From: Verrucomicrobiota bacterium
GTDB lineage: Bacteria; Verrucomicrobiota; Verrucomicrobiia; Chthoniobacterales; Xiphinematobacteraceae
DNA length: 64,000 nucleotides
Direction: 5' to 3'
Assembly (NCBI GenBank): GCA_023269545.1
Contig: JAHFTB010000006.1
Span: forward strand, 1-64,000
Shown: piece after piece, positions 36,378 through 46,885 of the stretch
Numbering within the stretch: position 1 is the stretch's first letter
Layout: each line of letters opens with the position of its first letter
The notes under the pieces: model-generated
What the model was told of the DNA's origin: nothing
The model's database searches: none
Seen by the model: the letters and a program-made list of their open reading frames with translations, nothing else
Program-made: the position numbers and the translations under genes

Positions 36378-37601
36378 CTAAGAGATTTCGCGTTCCGGGT
36401 AAAAAACTTCATGGACGAGCCGGGTAGCTTCTTCGGCATGTGCCGCATCAATAATCACCGCAATTTTGATTTCTGAGGTGGAAATCATTTGAATATTGAT
36501 CCCCCCTTGGCTGAGGGCTTCGAAGAGTTTGGCGGCGACGCCGGAATGAGTGCGCATTCCGATACCCACTACGCTCAGCTTAGCAATGCCGTCGTGTTTT
36601 GTGATTTTTCCCGCACCGATTGCCGTAGCGACGGATTCGAGAGTCGGGCCTACTTTTTCCAGATCTTCCTTATTGATGGTGAAGGAGATGTCTGTTGCAC
36701 CGGATTCGGAAGTGTTCTGAATGATGACGTCTACGACTACATTGGTATCAGCTAGGGCACCAAAAAGGCGAGATGCGCTGCCGGGGCGGTCGGGGACTCG
36801 AGTAATGGTTACTTTGGCTTGATTTTTTTCCAGGCTGACTCCTCGGACTGCGACGTTTTCCATTTTAGCCGTTTCTTCTTTCACGATAGTTCCTCGATTA
36901 TTATTAAAACTGTTTCGTACCTCAAAGGGTACTTGAAACTTCTTAGCGAATTCCACTGAGCGGGATTGCATGACTTTGGATCCCGAACTGGCCATCTCAA
37001 GTAATTCATCATAGGAAATAGCCTCAATTTTTTTGGCTGTTGGGACTATTCTTGGATCGCATGTGAAGATTCCATCTACATCGGTATAGATTTCGCAATG
37101 GTCGGCTTTTAGTGTGGCAGCGAGAGCGATGGCTGTGAGGTCGGATCCGCCACGGCCTAATGTGGTGATGTGGCCGGTGGTGGAGTGGCCTTGAAATCCG
37201 GCTACAATGACAATGACTCCATTTTGAAGGTGCCGGTGGATGGCGGTGGGAGTAATATCATGAATCTTTGCCTTGGTGTGGATATTATTCGTAAGGATTC
37301 CAGCCTGTCCTCCAGTCAGGGATACCGCATTGCCTCCCATGGCATTGATAGCCATGGCAGTGAGTGCGGTGGTGGTTTGTTCGCCTGTGGCAAGGAGGAC
37401 ATCCATTTCCCGATCGGTTGGCTTCAAAGTGATGTCTCGGGCCTGTTTGATGAGGGAATCTGTGACTCCGGACATGGCGGAAACCACCGCAACGACGGAA
37501 TTTCCGTGGCGCTGAGTCTCTAAAATGCGAGCGGCTATATTTTTGATGCGTTCCGAAGTGCCGACGGAAGTGCCGCCGTATTTTTGAACAATGAGTGACA
37601 T
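36378..37601 (-). CDS. lysC: Aspartate kinase
   Basis: This 407-residue protein phosphorylates aspartate at the head of the Lys/Thr/Met pathway. It begins VQKYGGTSVGTSERI and has the kinase motifs VAGFQGHSTTGHITTLGRGGSD and EIYTDVDGIFTCDPR. Two ACT domains follow from about 265 (KVTITRVPDRPGSASRLF and LSVVGIGMRTHSGVAAKLFE), typical of feedback-regulated enzymes. It ends the hom-thrC-lysC operon, 4 bases after thrC. Confidence 0.97.
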   Translation of the reverse strand: MSLIVQKYGGTSVGTSERIKNIAARILETQRHGNSVVAVVSAMSGVTDSLIKQARDITLKPTDREMDVLLATGEQTTTALTAMAINAMGGNAVSLTGGQAGILTNNIHTKAKIHDITPTAIHRHLQNGVIVIVAGFQGHSTTGHITTLGRGGSDLTAIALAATLKADHCEIYTDVDGIFTCDPRIVPTAKKIEAISYDELLEMASSGSKVMQSRSVEFAKKFQVPFEVRNSFNNNRGTIVKEETAKMENVAVRGVSLEKNQAKVTITRVPDRPGSASRLFGALADTNVVVDVIIQNTSESGATDISFTINKEDLEKVGPTLESVATAIGAGKITKHDGIAKLSVVGIGMRTHSGVAAKLFEALSQGGINIQMISTSEIKIAVIIDAAHAEEATRLVHEVFYPEREIS

Positions 37602-37605
37602 GTAA

Positions 37606-38700
37606 TTACTTCATTTCCAGTATATTAGAAACAGAGCTAAGAGTGGCTTCCGATTCAATGAGATGCATGCCAATAGCCGCGGGGGTGTGAGGATCCTTAA
37701 GGCCGTGTCCCGTAACCGTACACACGATACGGGCGCCTTCGACTAATAAGGAGCGGTGTCGGTTATGAGGCGATTTACAAAAATATTTTAGCAGACCGGC
37801 GATAGAAGCGGCACTTGCTGGCTCTACAAAAATCCCTTCTTTAGAGGCAAGTTGGACTTGAGCGGTAATAATTTCCGCATCAGTCACAGTGTCTATGAGG
37901 CCATGGGACTCGCTGATAGCGGTGAGCGCTGGTTTCCAGCTGGCTGGATTTCCAATTCGGATAGCTGAGGCGATGGTATCAGGTTCTTCGACGATGTGTC
38001 CGAGCACTAGGGGAGCGGAACCAAAAGCCTGGAAGCCAATCATGTGTGGCAGAGTGTCGCATTTTCCCGCGCTGTGGTATTCACGATAGCCTCGCCAGTG
38101 GGCGGTAATATTGCCTGCATTTCCTACGGGGAGGAGATGCAGACTAGGGGCATTGCCTAATACGTCCACTACCTCAAAAGCAGCTGTTTTTTGTCCTTCA
38201 ATCCGAAAAGGATTGATAGAATTGACAATTTCCACGTCCGGATTTTCGGAAAATTGACGAACAATATTGAGAGCATCATCAAAATTACCGCGTAGGGAGA
38301 TGATTTTTGCGCCGTAAAGAAATGCCTGAAGCAGTTTGCCGGAGGCGATTTTGCCATGCGGCAAAAGGACAGCACAAGAAAGTCCGCCTCGAGCGGCATA
38401 GGCGGCTGCTGCGGCCGAGGTATTTCCTGTGGAAGCACATATGACAAACCGAGCGCCGCGTTCGAGTGCTTTTGAGACGGCGACGGTCATTCCCCGATCC
38501 TTAAAGGAACCGGTTGGATTTAATCCCTCGTACTTAATGTATACTTCCGAGCCGCGGCCCACTATTTCACTGAGCCAGGGGGAGTGGATGAGTGGTGTGG
38601 ACCCTTCGTTCAGGGATACCACCGGAGTCTCCTCGGTGACTGGAAGGTATGGTCGGTATCGGTTGATGACTCCACGATCATGCAAGGAGGAATTTTTCAT
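37606..38700 (-). CDS. thrC: Threonine synthase
   Basis: The 364-residue product converts O-phosphohomoserine to threonine with pyridoxal phosphate. The cofactor lysine is probable at Lys67 in [10 protein letters not shown]. Other blocks are [18 protein letters not shown] and [19 protein letters not shown] 38700 is chosen: upstream in-frame codons only read through the end of hom, and the N-terminus then matches the family. The start overlaps the hom stop, so translation is coupled. Confidence 0.95.
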   Translation of the reverse strand: MKNSSLHDRGVINRYRPYLPVTEETPVVSLNEGSTPLIHSPWLSEIVGRGSEVYIKYEGLNPTGSFKDRGMTVAVSKALERGARFVICASTGNTSAAAAAYAARGGLSCAVLLPHGKIASGKLLQAFLYGAKIISLRGNFDDALNIVRQFSENPDVEIVNSINPFRIEGQKTAAFEVVDVLGNAPSLHLLPVGNAGNITAHWRGYREYHSAGKCDTLPHMIGFQAFGSAPLVLGHIVEEPDTIASAIRIGNPASWKPALTAISESHGLIDTVTDAEIITAQVQLASKEGIFVEPASAASIAGLLKYFCKSPHNRHRSLLVEGARIVCTVTGHGLKDPHTPAAIGMHLIESEATLSSVSNILEMK

Positions 38701-38701
38701 T

Positions 38702-40015
38702 TTAATGGGAATTCTCTCTCTCTTCTTTCTTCTGAACATGAAGAAGAACGGGGTTTGCTTCCACACAGGATAGGGTGGCTATTTTGGAGACGGCTTCCAT
38801 GGTCGTGCCTGTGGGTGCATTGTGAATCATGAATACCAGAGAGGTGTGATCGGCATCGGCTCCTTCCGGTTGAAGCATTGAGGAAATTTTAATTTCTGCG
38901 TTTCCTAAAATGTTGGCGATTTGCGCGAGGACTCCTGGTCGATCGTTGACGTTTAACCTGAGATAAAAGGAGGACTCAGAGGAGGAAGCATCTTTCACGC
39001 GACCTTGTAAATTGTGTGGCTTGAAGCCACCGGAGGCACGAGGGAAAGTGAGGGCGAGCGCCGCCTCGGCGAGATCGCCCAAAACAGAGCTCGTCGTAGG
39101 AGCTTGGCCTGCTCCGCGTCCATAAAGCAAACTTTCGCCCACGAGGTCTCCATTGATGAGAATGGCATTAAAAACCCCATTGACAGATGCAAGGACATGG
39201 GATTGGGGTACGAGTGTAGGACGTACGGAAACTTCGATTTCCTGATTGGGGTGGGAACGAATGGAGGCGAGTAGCTTGATATTATAACCTAGTTCCAGAG
39301 CAAACCGGATGTCCAGCGGGCTGATATTTTCGATTCCTTCCACCTGAATGCTATTGGTATTCAGCCAGAATCCATATGCTAGAGATGCCAAAATAATCGC
39401 TTTGTGTGCGGCGTCCCATCCATTGATATCCAAAGATGGGTCCGCTTCTGCAAAGCCAAGGGACTGTGCTTCTGCGAGAGCTTGATGGAAGTCCATGGCG
39501 GAATCAGTCATACGAGTCAGAATATAATTACTGGTTCCATTCAGGATACCATAAATAGACTCAAAATGATTCCCCACAAAGGCTTCTCGGATAGATTTGA
39601 TGATGGGGATCCCTCCGGCGACGGCTGCCTCATAAAAAACAGGAACATTGGCGGATTCCGCGAGCTGAAAAATTTCGGCCCCATGTTCGGCAAGCAAAGC
39701 CTTATTAGCTGTGATCAGAGTTTTGCCAGCTGCAATAGCGGATCGAAAAAGAGCAAAGGGCTCTTTCGTACCTCCCATCAGTTCCACAATGATGCGGATA
39801 GAAGGGTCTGCAATGAGATCCCGCCAGTTAGTAGTGACCAGCCCTTCAGGTGCGGGAAATGGGCGGTTTTTAGTGGGGTGACGCAAGGCAATGCGGCGCA
39901 CTTCAAAGCGGACCCCCAATCGCCGGTAAAGTAACTCGCCGTTTTGCTGCAGGGCTTGAAAGACTCCCGCGCCAACGGTTCCAAAACCAGCCAGGCCTAT
40001 GCCAATGGATTCCAT
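38702..40015 (-). CDS. hom: Homoserine dehydrogenase
   Basis: This 437-residue protein reduces aspartate semialdehyde to homoserine. It has the NAD(P) motif [16 protein letters not shown]. The catalytic region includes [31 protein letters not shown] and [14 protein letters not shown]-terminal ACT domain (about 355-437, [18 protein letters not shown]) suggests threonine feedback. It is the first gene of hom-thrC-lysC. Confidence 0.97.
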   Translation of the reverse strand: MESIGIGLAGFGTVGAGVFQALQQNGELLYRRLGVRFEVRRIALRHPTKNRPFPAPEGLVTTNWRDLIADPSIRIIVELMGGTKEPFALFRSAIAAGKTLITANKALLAEHGAEIFQLAESANVPVFYEAAVAGGIPIIKSIREAFVGNHFESIYGILNGTSNYILTRMTDSAMDFHQALAEAQSLGFAEADPSLDINGWDAAHKAIILASLAYGFWLNTNSIQVEGIENISPLDIRFALELGYNIKLLASIRSHPNQEIEVSVRPTLVPQSHVLASVNGVFNAILINGDLVGESLLYGRGAGQAPTTSSVLGDLAEAALALTFPRASGGFKPHNLQGRVKDASSSESSFYLRLNVNDRPGVLAQIANILGNAEIKISSMLQPEGADADHTSLVFMIHNAPTGTTMEAVSKIATLSCVEANPVLLHVQKKEERENSH

Positions 40016-40132
40016 AAAGTCGAACTTTCTACATTCGCCGACCCGGTAACTCTGTGTAAAGCCGTCTTTTAAGATTGCTGGGATTCTAAGAAGGTTTTAT
40101 TTATAAAAACAATGATTCGAAGACCATACAGC

Positions 40133-40223
40133 TTAAAAAAAAGCTGCGAATTACCCCCAAGAACTGAGTGGATAAAGAAATGCTCTCCTTAAAGAAAGCC
40201 CGGTTCCCGGGCAGGTACTTATC
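40133..40223 (+). repeat. Second repeat family, copy A
   Basis: This stretch of about 90 bases aligns with 61945-62032. Shared segments include GCGAATTA, CAAGAACTGA, CTTAAA and GGGCAGGTA before TTAT. It overlaps the start of the secreted protein gene that follows and supplies its start codon and the basic part of its signal peptide. Confidence 0.7.
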
Positions 40224-40977
40224 TATTTTAGCAGGAATTTTTTTTCTCACTGGGCAAGCGATGGCATTGAACCTTTCGCCTGCTGAATACGCCAAAATTT
40301 CCGCTCGAATTTGGAAAAATGAATGCGCTGGGACTATCAATGGTCTCACTTCCTGGAATCGGGGAGAGGATTTTACTTCCATGGGAATCGGTCATTTTAT
40401 TTGGTATCCGGCAGGCAAGCACGGTCCATTCGAAGAAAGCTTCCCAGAGATGATTGCTTTTCTGAAACGCCAGGGTGCATCCGTCCCCAAATGGGTGGTT
40501 CCCGTGCCCCCCTGTCCTTGGAAAACGCGCCAGGACTTTATGGCGAATTTTAATGGATCTCAAATGCGATCTCTTCGCAATTTTCTGGCTAATACAGTTT
40601 CCTTACAGGGCCGGTTTCTAGCTGAACGCCTCGAAAATGCTCTCCCGAAGATGTTAGGAGCCGTATCGGCTTCCGAACGGGAACGTATCCGAGCAAATTT
40701 CTATCGGGTAGCGGAAACCCCTGCCGGCATGTATGGACTCATTGACTATGTGAACTTCAAGGGAGAGGGGACTCTTGACACTGAACGTTATGCGGGAAGG
40801 GGGTGGGGATTGCTCCAAGTTTTGGAAGGCATGCAGCAGAGTGGGCCCGCTGTGAATGAATTTTCCAAATCCGCCGCACGTGTTCTCGAACAGCGAGTAC
40901 GTAATTCGCCGCGGGAACGTCGTGAGAATCGTTGGTTGCCAGGATGGCTCCATCGCGTGGCTTCCTACCGTTCCTAA
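40180..40977 (+). CDS. Exported lysozyme-like protein, unrecognised family
   Basis: The 265-residue product from ATG 40180 has a signal peptide of about 27 residues ending AMA. The mature N-terminus contains WKNECAGTINGLTSWN, then DFTSMGIGHFIWYPAGK. The order Glu...GIGH resembles the catalytic region of phage-type lysozymes (Glu followed by a GxGH turn), so a peptidoglycan-acting fold is possible but unproven. The start could also be GTG 40168. The first about 15 residues are encoded within the second repeat family. Confidence 0.7.
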   Translation: MLSLKKARFPGRYLSILAGIFFLTGQAMALNLSPAEYAKISARIWKNECAGTINGLTSWNRGEDFTSMGIGHFIWYPAGKHGPFEESFPEMIAFLKRQGASVPKWVVPVPPCPWKTRQDFMANFNGSQMRSLRNFLANTVSLQGRFLAERLENALPKMLGAVSASERERIRANFYRVAETPAGMYGLIDYVNFKGEGTLDTERYAGRGWGLLQVLEGMQQSGPAVNEFSKSAARVLEQRVRNSPRERRENRWLPGWLHRVASYRS

Positions 40978-41092
40978 CACTCACTCATAGCATGAGAGCT
41001 CTATAAAATGACATGCCTTGTAGGTCTTTTTCCCCAGTACGAACCCCCATAGTGGTATTTTTAAAAATCCAGTTATAATGCTAGTTTGCGGC

Positions 41093-42805
41093 ATGACAAA
41101 TGAAGATTTTTGCAATGTTTTGGAAAATATTGCGCGGCTTTTAGAATTAAAGGGAGAGAATCCCTTTAAGATCCGGGCCTACTCGAGGGCTTCACAATCG
41201 CTCTCTTTGGCTCCGTTGAATATTGCGAGCGCAACAGAGGAGCAGTTGAAGGAAATTGAAGGAGTAGGCGATGCGATTGCTGAAAAAATGAGAGAGTTGG
41301 CACAGACGGGGCATCTCAAATTTTACGAAGAACTCCGCAAAGAATTCCCTCCCGACATCTTCACGCTTTTCCAGGTGCCGGGTCTCGGAGCAAAGAAAAT
41401 TAAGGCATTGTACCAGACTCTGGAAGTGGCTTCCGTGGATGCATTAGAAAAAGCCTGTCGGGATGGGCGTTTGGCGGCTCTCCCTGGATTTGGCAAAAAG
41501 ACTTCTCAGAAGCTCCTTCGTGCGTTGGAAGAAATGCACCGAAATTCGAGTAAATTTCTTGCATCATGGGCCCTCCCCATTGCTGAAAAATTGCTCGAAG
41601 ATTTTAAGAGTCTCAAAGCAGTGACCCTAGCCTCTTATGCAGGAAGTTTGCGTCGGGGGAATGAAGTAGTAGGTGACATCGATTTCATTGTGGCAGGCAA
41701 GCCTGCTGAAGATATTATCTCCCATTTTACGGCGTATCCCCTGGTAGAAACGGTTTTAGCCAAGGGAAGTACTAAGTGTAGCGTGATCCTACAGGGAGGG
41801 ATTCAGTGTGACTTGCGTGTGGTCACGGTATCGGAGTATCCCTTCGCGCTCGTTTATTTTACAGGAAGCAAGGAACATAATGTGCGTTTGCGGGGGCGCG
41901 CTTTGGAAAATGGTTGGTCTTTAAATGAGTATTGCTTTACAGCGGCTCGCTCTTTAAAAAAACCTCTCCCTCAGGTGAATGAAGAGGCGGATGTTTATTC
42001 AGCCCTCGACCTTCAATGGATTCCGCCTGAATTGCGGGAAGACCGAGGAGAATTGGCTGCTGCTGCTGCCGGAAAAATTCCGCATTTGGTGGAGCTTGCA
42101 AACATTCGGGGAACATTTCACTGTCACACCACTGAGAGTGATGGCAAGCATACCTTGCAACAAATGGCTGAAGCGGCTGTTGAATTAGGATTTGAATATT
42201 TAGGTATCGCGGACCATAGCAAGAGTTCCGTACAAGCAAATGGGCTTACTGAGGAGCGCTTACTGGCACAACAAAAGGCGATTGCCAAATTGAATGCTGA
42301 CTCCACCGGGTTCCGTCTGTTTGCTGGCACGGAATGCGATATCCGCAAAGACGGTACGCTGGACTTCGCGGATGAAATTCTTGCTTCGCTGGATTACGTG
42401 GTGGCTTCCATCCATTCCTCCTTTTCCCTGCCGGAAGCGGAAATGACAAAGCGCGTGATTCGTGCGTTATCTCATCCTCATGTGACGATTCTAGGCCACA
42501 TGACCGGTCGACTTCTTTTGACTCGTTCCCCCTATGCCATTGATGTTCCTGCGGTGATTGAAGCTGCGGCTGCCACAGGCACCTGGATAGAGCTTAATGC
42601 CAGTCCGGAGAGACTGGATATGGAATGGCGCTGGTGGCCGATGGCTCGTGAAAAAGGAGTCAAATGCGTGATTAACCCTGATGCCCATTCGATACGGGGC
42701 TTTCAAAATCTCTACTTCGGAATTCGGAGTGCTCGAAAGGGAGGATTGACGCGTAAAGATGTCATGAATTGCCTTTCCCTATCGAGTATAGCGGAATTCC
42801 TTTAA
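41093..42805 (+). CDS. polX: Family X DNA polymerase with PHP domain
   Basis: The 570-residue product has helix-hairpin-helix segments at 53-64 and 94-104. The polymerase active site GDIDFIV gives Asp195 and Asp197, with the third Asp240 in QCDLRVV. The C-terminal PHP domain starts at FHCHTTESDGKH (about 342). Such enzymes fill gaps in base excision repair and may have 3'-5' exonuclease activity through the PHP domain. Length matches bacterial PolX. ATG 41093 gives the usual N-terminus, and an in-frame ATG at 41078 is possible. Confidence 0.95.
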   Translation: MTNEDFCNVLENIARLLELKGENPFKIRAYSRASQSLSLAPLNIASATEEQLKEIEGVGDAIAEKMRELAQTGHLKFYEELRKEFPPDIFTLFQVPGLGAKKIKALYQTLEVASVDALEKACRDGRLAALPGFGKKTSQKLLRALEEMHRNSSKFLASWALPIAEKLLEDFKSLKAVTLASYAGSLRRGNEVVGDIDFIVAGKPAEDIISHFTAYPLVETVLAKGSTKCSVILQGGIQCDLRVVTVSEYPFALVYFTGSKEHNVRLRGRALENGWSLNEYCFTAARSLKKPLPQVNEEADVYSALDLQWIPPELREDRGELAAAAAGKIPHLVELANIRGTFHCHTTESDGKHTLQQMAEAAVELGFEYLGIADHSKSSVQANGLTEERLLAQQKAIAKLNADSTGFRLFAGTECDIRKDGTLDFADEILASLDYVVASIHSSFSLPEAEMTKRVIRALSHPHVTILGHMTGRLLLTRSPYAIDVPAVIEAAAATGTWIELNASPERLDMEWRWWPMAREKGVKCVINPDAHSIRGFQNLYFGIRSARKGGLTRKDVMNCLSLSSIAEFL

Positions 42806-42859
42806 AATGAGCATGAATTTTCCCGGGCAGAGTATGGCTCCTATTTTTCCCTCCCAAAG

Positions 42860-45800
42860 TTACAACCGGCTGTTGCTCGTCCGGATTCTTGTGCGAGGAG
42901 CATCCTTTGTGTCTGGTAAGACGGAGGGAATCGGTTCAAACAAGGCCTCGATGTCAGCGGCGGAAAACTTAACAGTATCGGCGGTATCCTCGGACAGGAT
43001 ATTCTTGGCGAGCAAGGCTTTCTTCTCCTGCAGGGCAACGATCTTTTCCTCAATACTACCAGCGACAATGAGTTTGTAGACGAATACGGGTTTATCTTGA
43101 CCGAGACGATGGGTGCGGTCAGTAGCCTGATTTTCCACTGCGGGATTCCACCATGGATCATAATGAATGACCGTATCTGCGGCTGTCAGGTTCAAGCCGA
43201 CGCCGCCAGCCTTCAGACTGATGAGAAATAGTGGCACTTTACCCTGCTGGAAGTGTGTGATTGGTGTGATGCGATCGGTGGTGTCGCCGGTGAGGATGAC
43301 GTGTGGGATGGCGGCCTTTTTCAGTGCGGTGACGATTAATGAGAGCATGCCCGTGAACTGCGAAAACAGCAACACGCGATGGCCTTCGTCGATCAGCTCC
43401 GGAAGCATCTCAAGCAGCAAGTTCAGCTTGGCCGATTCCTTGACTTTTTTAGCTTTCTCAAGCTTGACTAACCGGGGATCGCAGCAAACTTGGCGTAGCT
43501 TGAGCAACGCATCGAGTACGATGATATGGCTGCGAGCGAATCCCTGTGCAGCCACGGCAGCCCGAACCTTTTCTTGCATTGCGGCGCGTACGGTTTCGTA
43601 TAGGTCGCGCTGTGAACCTTCGAGATGAATGGTGCGTACGATAGTGGTTTTGGGAGGCAGCTCTTTTGCGACTTCGTCCTTGCGCCGACGCAGCATGAAG
43701 GGGCGGATGCGACGTGCAAGTAGATCGCGCCGTACGGTGTCGCCTCCTTTCTCGATGGGGGTACGCCAGCGTTTGGTGAAATCTTTTTGGCTGCCGAGGA
43801 AGCCGGGTAGCAAAAAATCAAACTGTGCCCACAATTCACCGAGGTGATTCTCGAGCGGTGTTCCGGTGAGGCACAGACGGTGTCGTGTACGTAGCTCGCG
43901 GATGATTGCCGCGGCTCGGGTAGTCGCATTTTTGACGTACTGTGCTTCGTCAAGGATGAGCAAGTGATAGTCATGTTCCAAAAGGATCTCCTGATCACGC
44001 CAGAGCAATGCATAGGTCGTTAAAATGAGTTCATGTTCTTTAATCTGATTGAAACGATCTTTGCGCTGTGGCCCGTTCAGATCCAGAACCTTTAGGTTTG
44101 GCACGAAGCGACGTGCTTCCTCTCGCCAGTTGTGGACGAGTGTGGTCGGTACCACGATGAGTGCGAGTCGGTCCAGACGACAGGCTTCCTTTTCCGCAAG
44201 TACATGGGCTAGTGTCTGTATGGTCTTGCCCAGCCCCATATCATCTCGGCTAGTATGCCAGACAGATTGTGTTCCCGCAAGAATTGCATCCAGCTGAGCC
44301 CTTGGTGTTGGTATGTGCGCAATTCGGCTTGCAATCTGTGTGGCACAGATACTTTCTGTAAGCCGGATCCATTCTGCAGATGTTGAGCTAACTGTCGAAT
44401 GGATGAGTCGCCTTGAAATTGCCAACGGCCTGTATGTTCTAAGGCTTCCAGACGACCTGCATCCAGTTCGGAAATACGGAGAGTGCCATTGCCGAGGGTA
44501 TCGAATAAATCAATGAGTACGGATACAACCGGCTTGAGCCGGTCGGCGCGCAGCCGCAGGCGTTCGCCCCGATCAGTTCTCAGTTCGATTGTGGTGTCAT
44601 TAGTAATATTCTCGAGTTTGCCTGACAACCAGCGTGGGTTACGCCGAAAGAGGTCGGCTAACAGCGGTTCCAGGCGAACCACCCGATTCCCTACCATAAC
44701 GCCCATTTCCAGATCGAACCAACCCTCATCCGAACGACGTGCCGTCCCCTCGATAGCATCGATTTCGATCACGTTGAAACGGAATTCCGGTGTCATGGCA
44801 ATGCCCCATCCTTTTTTTTGTAAAGTAGGTAGTGACTCCTTCACAAAGGCGGACCACTTATCGGGTTCCTTTAGGCCGAATATCGTGTCGGGAAATTGGT
44901 GCAAACCTTGTACGTTGTCAGCGGGGATCTTTTGCAGCTCGGTTTTGCGTAGTTCAAGTAACCGGCGCGCTTCCAAATCGGAGGATCGTTTGACCTGAAG
45001 CATGCCACCCTCTTCAGAGGGAAACAGCATTTCGCGGCTTTCCGCATCGATTTTAGTCCCGGAATAGTCAAAAACCACCGTGGCAAAGTCTAGTAGATTC
45101 GCCCGGTAGTCATACTTTCCGAAATTTGCTCTCAGTAGGGATTGTGTATCAAGTGACAGGAGGGGGGGTAGGCTCGCTCTCGATGACGCGTAGCGCTGAA
45201 GTGTGGGATGTGGGGTGGCAGCGGCAGGTTGGATGAGACCTCATTCAGCATTGCGGCTACGAGCGAAGTTTCGGTCTGCAAGATGGGCGGTATCGATAGG
45301 TAGTCGATCAGTTGCCGGAATGGTAGGGATAACTGTGTGATGACACCCGCTTCGGCAGCACGTGTATCTACGTACCAAGGTGGGTCGGTGGCCAGTAGGA
45401 TCATGGAGGGCGGCTCGGTGTGTACTGCCGGTCGCAAACGGCCATCTGATTGCAGTTGCCACTGAATCTGTCCGGGCCGGGTATTTCCCAGGGACAAGGC
45501 TATGGGCGATGTGGGTTGATGAGATGTGGGGGGTGCAATAAACAGGCGGCCTGTCAGAACCATTTTTTGGAGGACGTCGGCTCCGTCTGCGCCAAATAGT
45601 GGGTAGGTATCAGAGGAAATATCCTTGCAATGGCCTAGCCAAAGTTCTCGTAGAATGACTAGATCATCCCTTGTGATGAATTTCGGTGTCTTGGTGAGGG
45701 AGGTTTCTACATTGTTCCAGAATTGCTCAATGGCCTGGATCGTGCCCTCCTTACTGAGGCGTGCCTTGAAAATCTGCACTTCATATTGTTGGCGGGAACG

Positions 45801-46226
45801 TAACCAGGTTAATACATAGGCAAGAGTGTGTTTGAGGGGTTGGGGTCCCCTTGCCTGTCTGACGGTTAATGCATGTTGGGAGCGGAAGTTCTCCAACCAA
45901 CTCACCAATTCGGAACGCATGCTATCAGGTGGTGCCTTTGGCATTTTTTTGAGTCCTGCCATGAGCACTGCCGCCACATGTTTGCAGTCGAATCCAACCG
46001 GGCATGAGCAGTCGCATTCCACCTCAAGATGGCCTTTTATCTTATGGAAATAAATCTCTGCCTTATAAGGACGATAGGATGTGCCTTGCACCTTGCCACT
46101 CAGTATATTGCTATTGCTTTTCCACTGAAGACCAGACACCGCGTGTATGTAATCATGAGCCTTGGCGACGGTGTGAGGCCCCAACCAATTTGTGATTAAA
46201 GTTTGATCGTAAGAAACTGAAGACAT
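42860..46226 (-). pseudogene. SWIM-SNF2 helicase, disrupted by two frameshifts
   Basis: Three adjoining reading frames make one protein of roughly 1100 residues. The first (from ATG 46226) has a SWIM zinc motif CDCSCPVGFDCKHVA. The second runs from about 45175 to 44245 and ends at LSGILA. The third starts at DDMGLGKTIQTLAHV and carries the other SNF2 motifs (ILDEAQYVKN, LTGTPLENHLGELW, KAGGVGLNLTAAD, DRTHRLGQ) to 42860. The normal ILADDMGLGKT is broken by an extra GA (TC on + at about 44244-44247). Another shift lies near 45170-45230. SNF2 proteins remodel protein-DNA contacts. The open frames suggest recent loss. Confidence 0.85.
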
Positions 46227-46291
46227 GGGGAAACTTATCCATTCACATGCTGCTTGCAAAAAATTTCTCTTCTGATTGGGGTATAAATTAT

Positions 46292-46356
46292 ACAGGATTT
46301 ACGCAAAAACAGGGGAAACCGAGCGCGCTTTTCTTTGGAATCTACGTAAGTCCTGT
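46292..46356. repeat. Degenerate relative of the 84-bp repeat
   Basis: ACAGGATTTACG (46292-46303) and CGTAAGTCCTGT (46345-46356) form an inverted repeat with one mismatch. The left part continues CAAAAACAGGGGAAACC, like the left end of the 84-bp repeat. The middle is different. The ends also match the distal end of copy 3. It adjoins copy 4 directly. Confidence 0.6.
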
Positions 46357-46440
46357 TAACTGACGTGACGCACTTTGAGGAGCTCTGGGAGCAAAAAAAC
46401 CATTTTAGCCTACAAGGTTTCCTTTTTTGCGTCACATCAC
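46356..46440 (-). repeat. 84-bp repeat, copy 4
   Basis: On the - strand it reads GTGATGTGACGCAAAAAAGG to GCGTCACGTCAGTTAAC, about 130 bases before the SNF2 start. The end stems pair well here (TGACGCA/TGCGTCA), with both bases changed from the pair seen in copies 1 and 3. GCTCCCAGAGC is conserved. Confidence 0.9.
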
Positions 46441-46561
46441 CTGTGAATATACTATGTACAGGGCATAAGCATTGACAGATTCCATGGGATTGCTACTATT
46501 AAAAATTCGCCCTTTTAGGAAAAGGACGTTTTGATTGTATTTCCCATTTTTTTGCCAAAGC

Positions 46562-46786
46562 ATGAATAGCCAAATTCTCGAAGAAGCCTCTAAAATGGAA
46601 CCGGACATTCCCGTGTTGATCAACATGATTTCGAAGCGTATCCGTCAACTCAACGCCGGAAGCCATCCTATGGTGGAAGTACATCCGAGGATGGGATTAG
46701 CCGATATTGCCCTGGCAGAAGTTGCAGCTGGTAAATTGAAGGCCATCGAAGGGGCTCCCGATTCTAAGAGTCTGATAGGGCTCTAA
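46562..46786 (+). CDS. rpoZ: RNA polymerase omega subunit
   Basis: The 74-residue product has the omega core: VLINMISKRIRQLNAG, HPRMGLADIALAEVAAGKL. Omega helps assemble RNA polymerase around the beta' subunit. ATG 46562 gives the usual short N-terminus. Style and length fit Verrucomicrobial omega subunits (recognition by eye). It lies 99 bases upstream of smpB in the same direction. Confidence 0.88.
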   Translation: MNSQILEEASKMEPDIPVLINMISKRIRQLNAGSHPMVEVHPRMGLADIALAEVAAGKLKAIEGAPDSKSLIGL

Positions 46787-46885
46787 ACTATAGAGAGTCC
46801 ACTAGAGTTTCATTGCAGTCGGTAAAGACAGTTGGGGGGGGAGAGTTGGGTTCTTTTCCTGTTCATTCCAAAAAGCTGTTTACAT

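Noticed and set aside
44209-46259. SNF2 fragments as two or three independent genes
   Set aside because: Motifs run on in another frame at each junction and no ribosome site or full domain supports separate genes.
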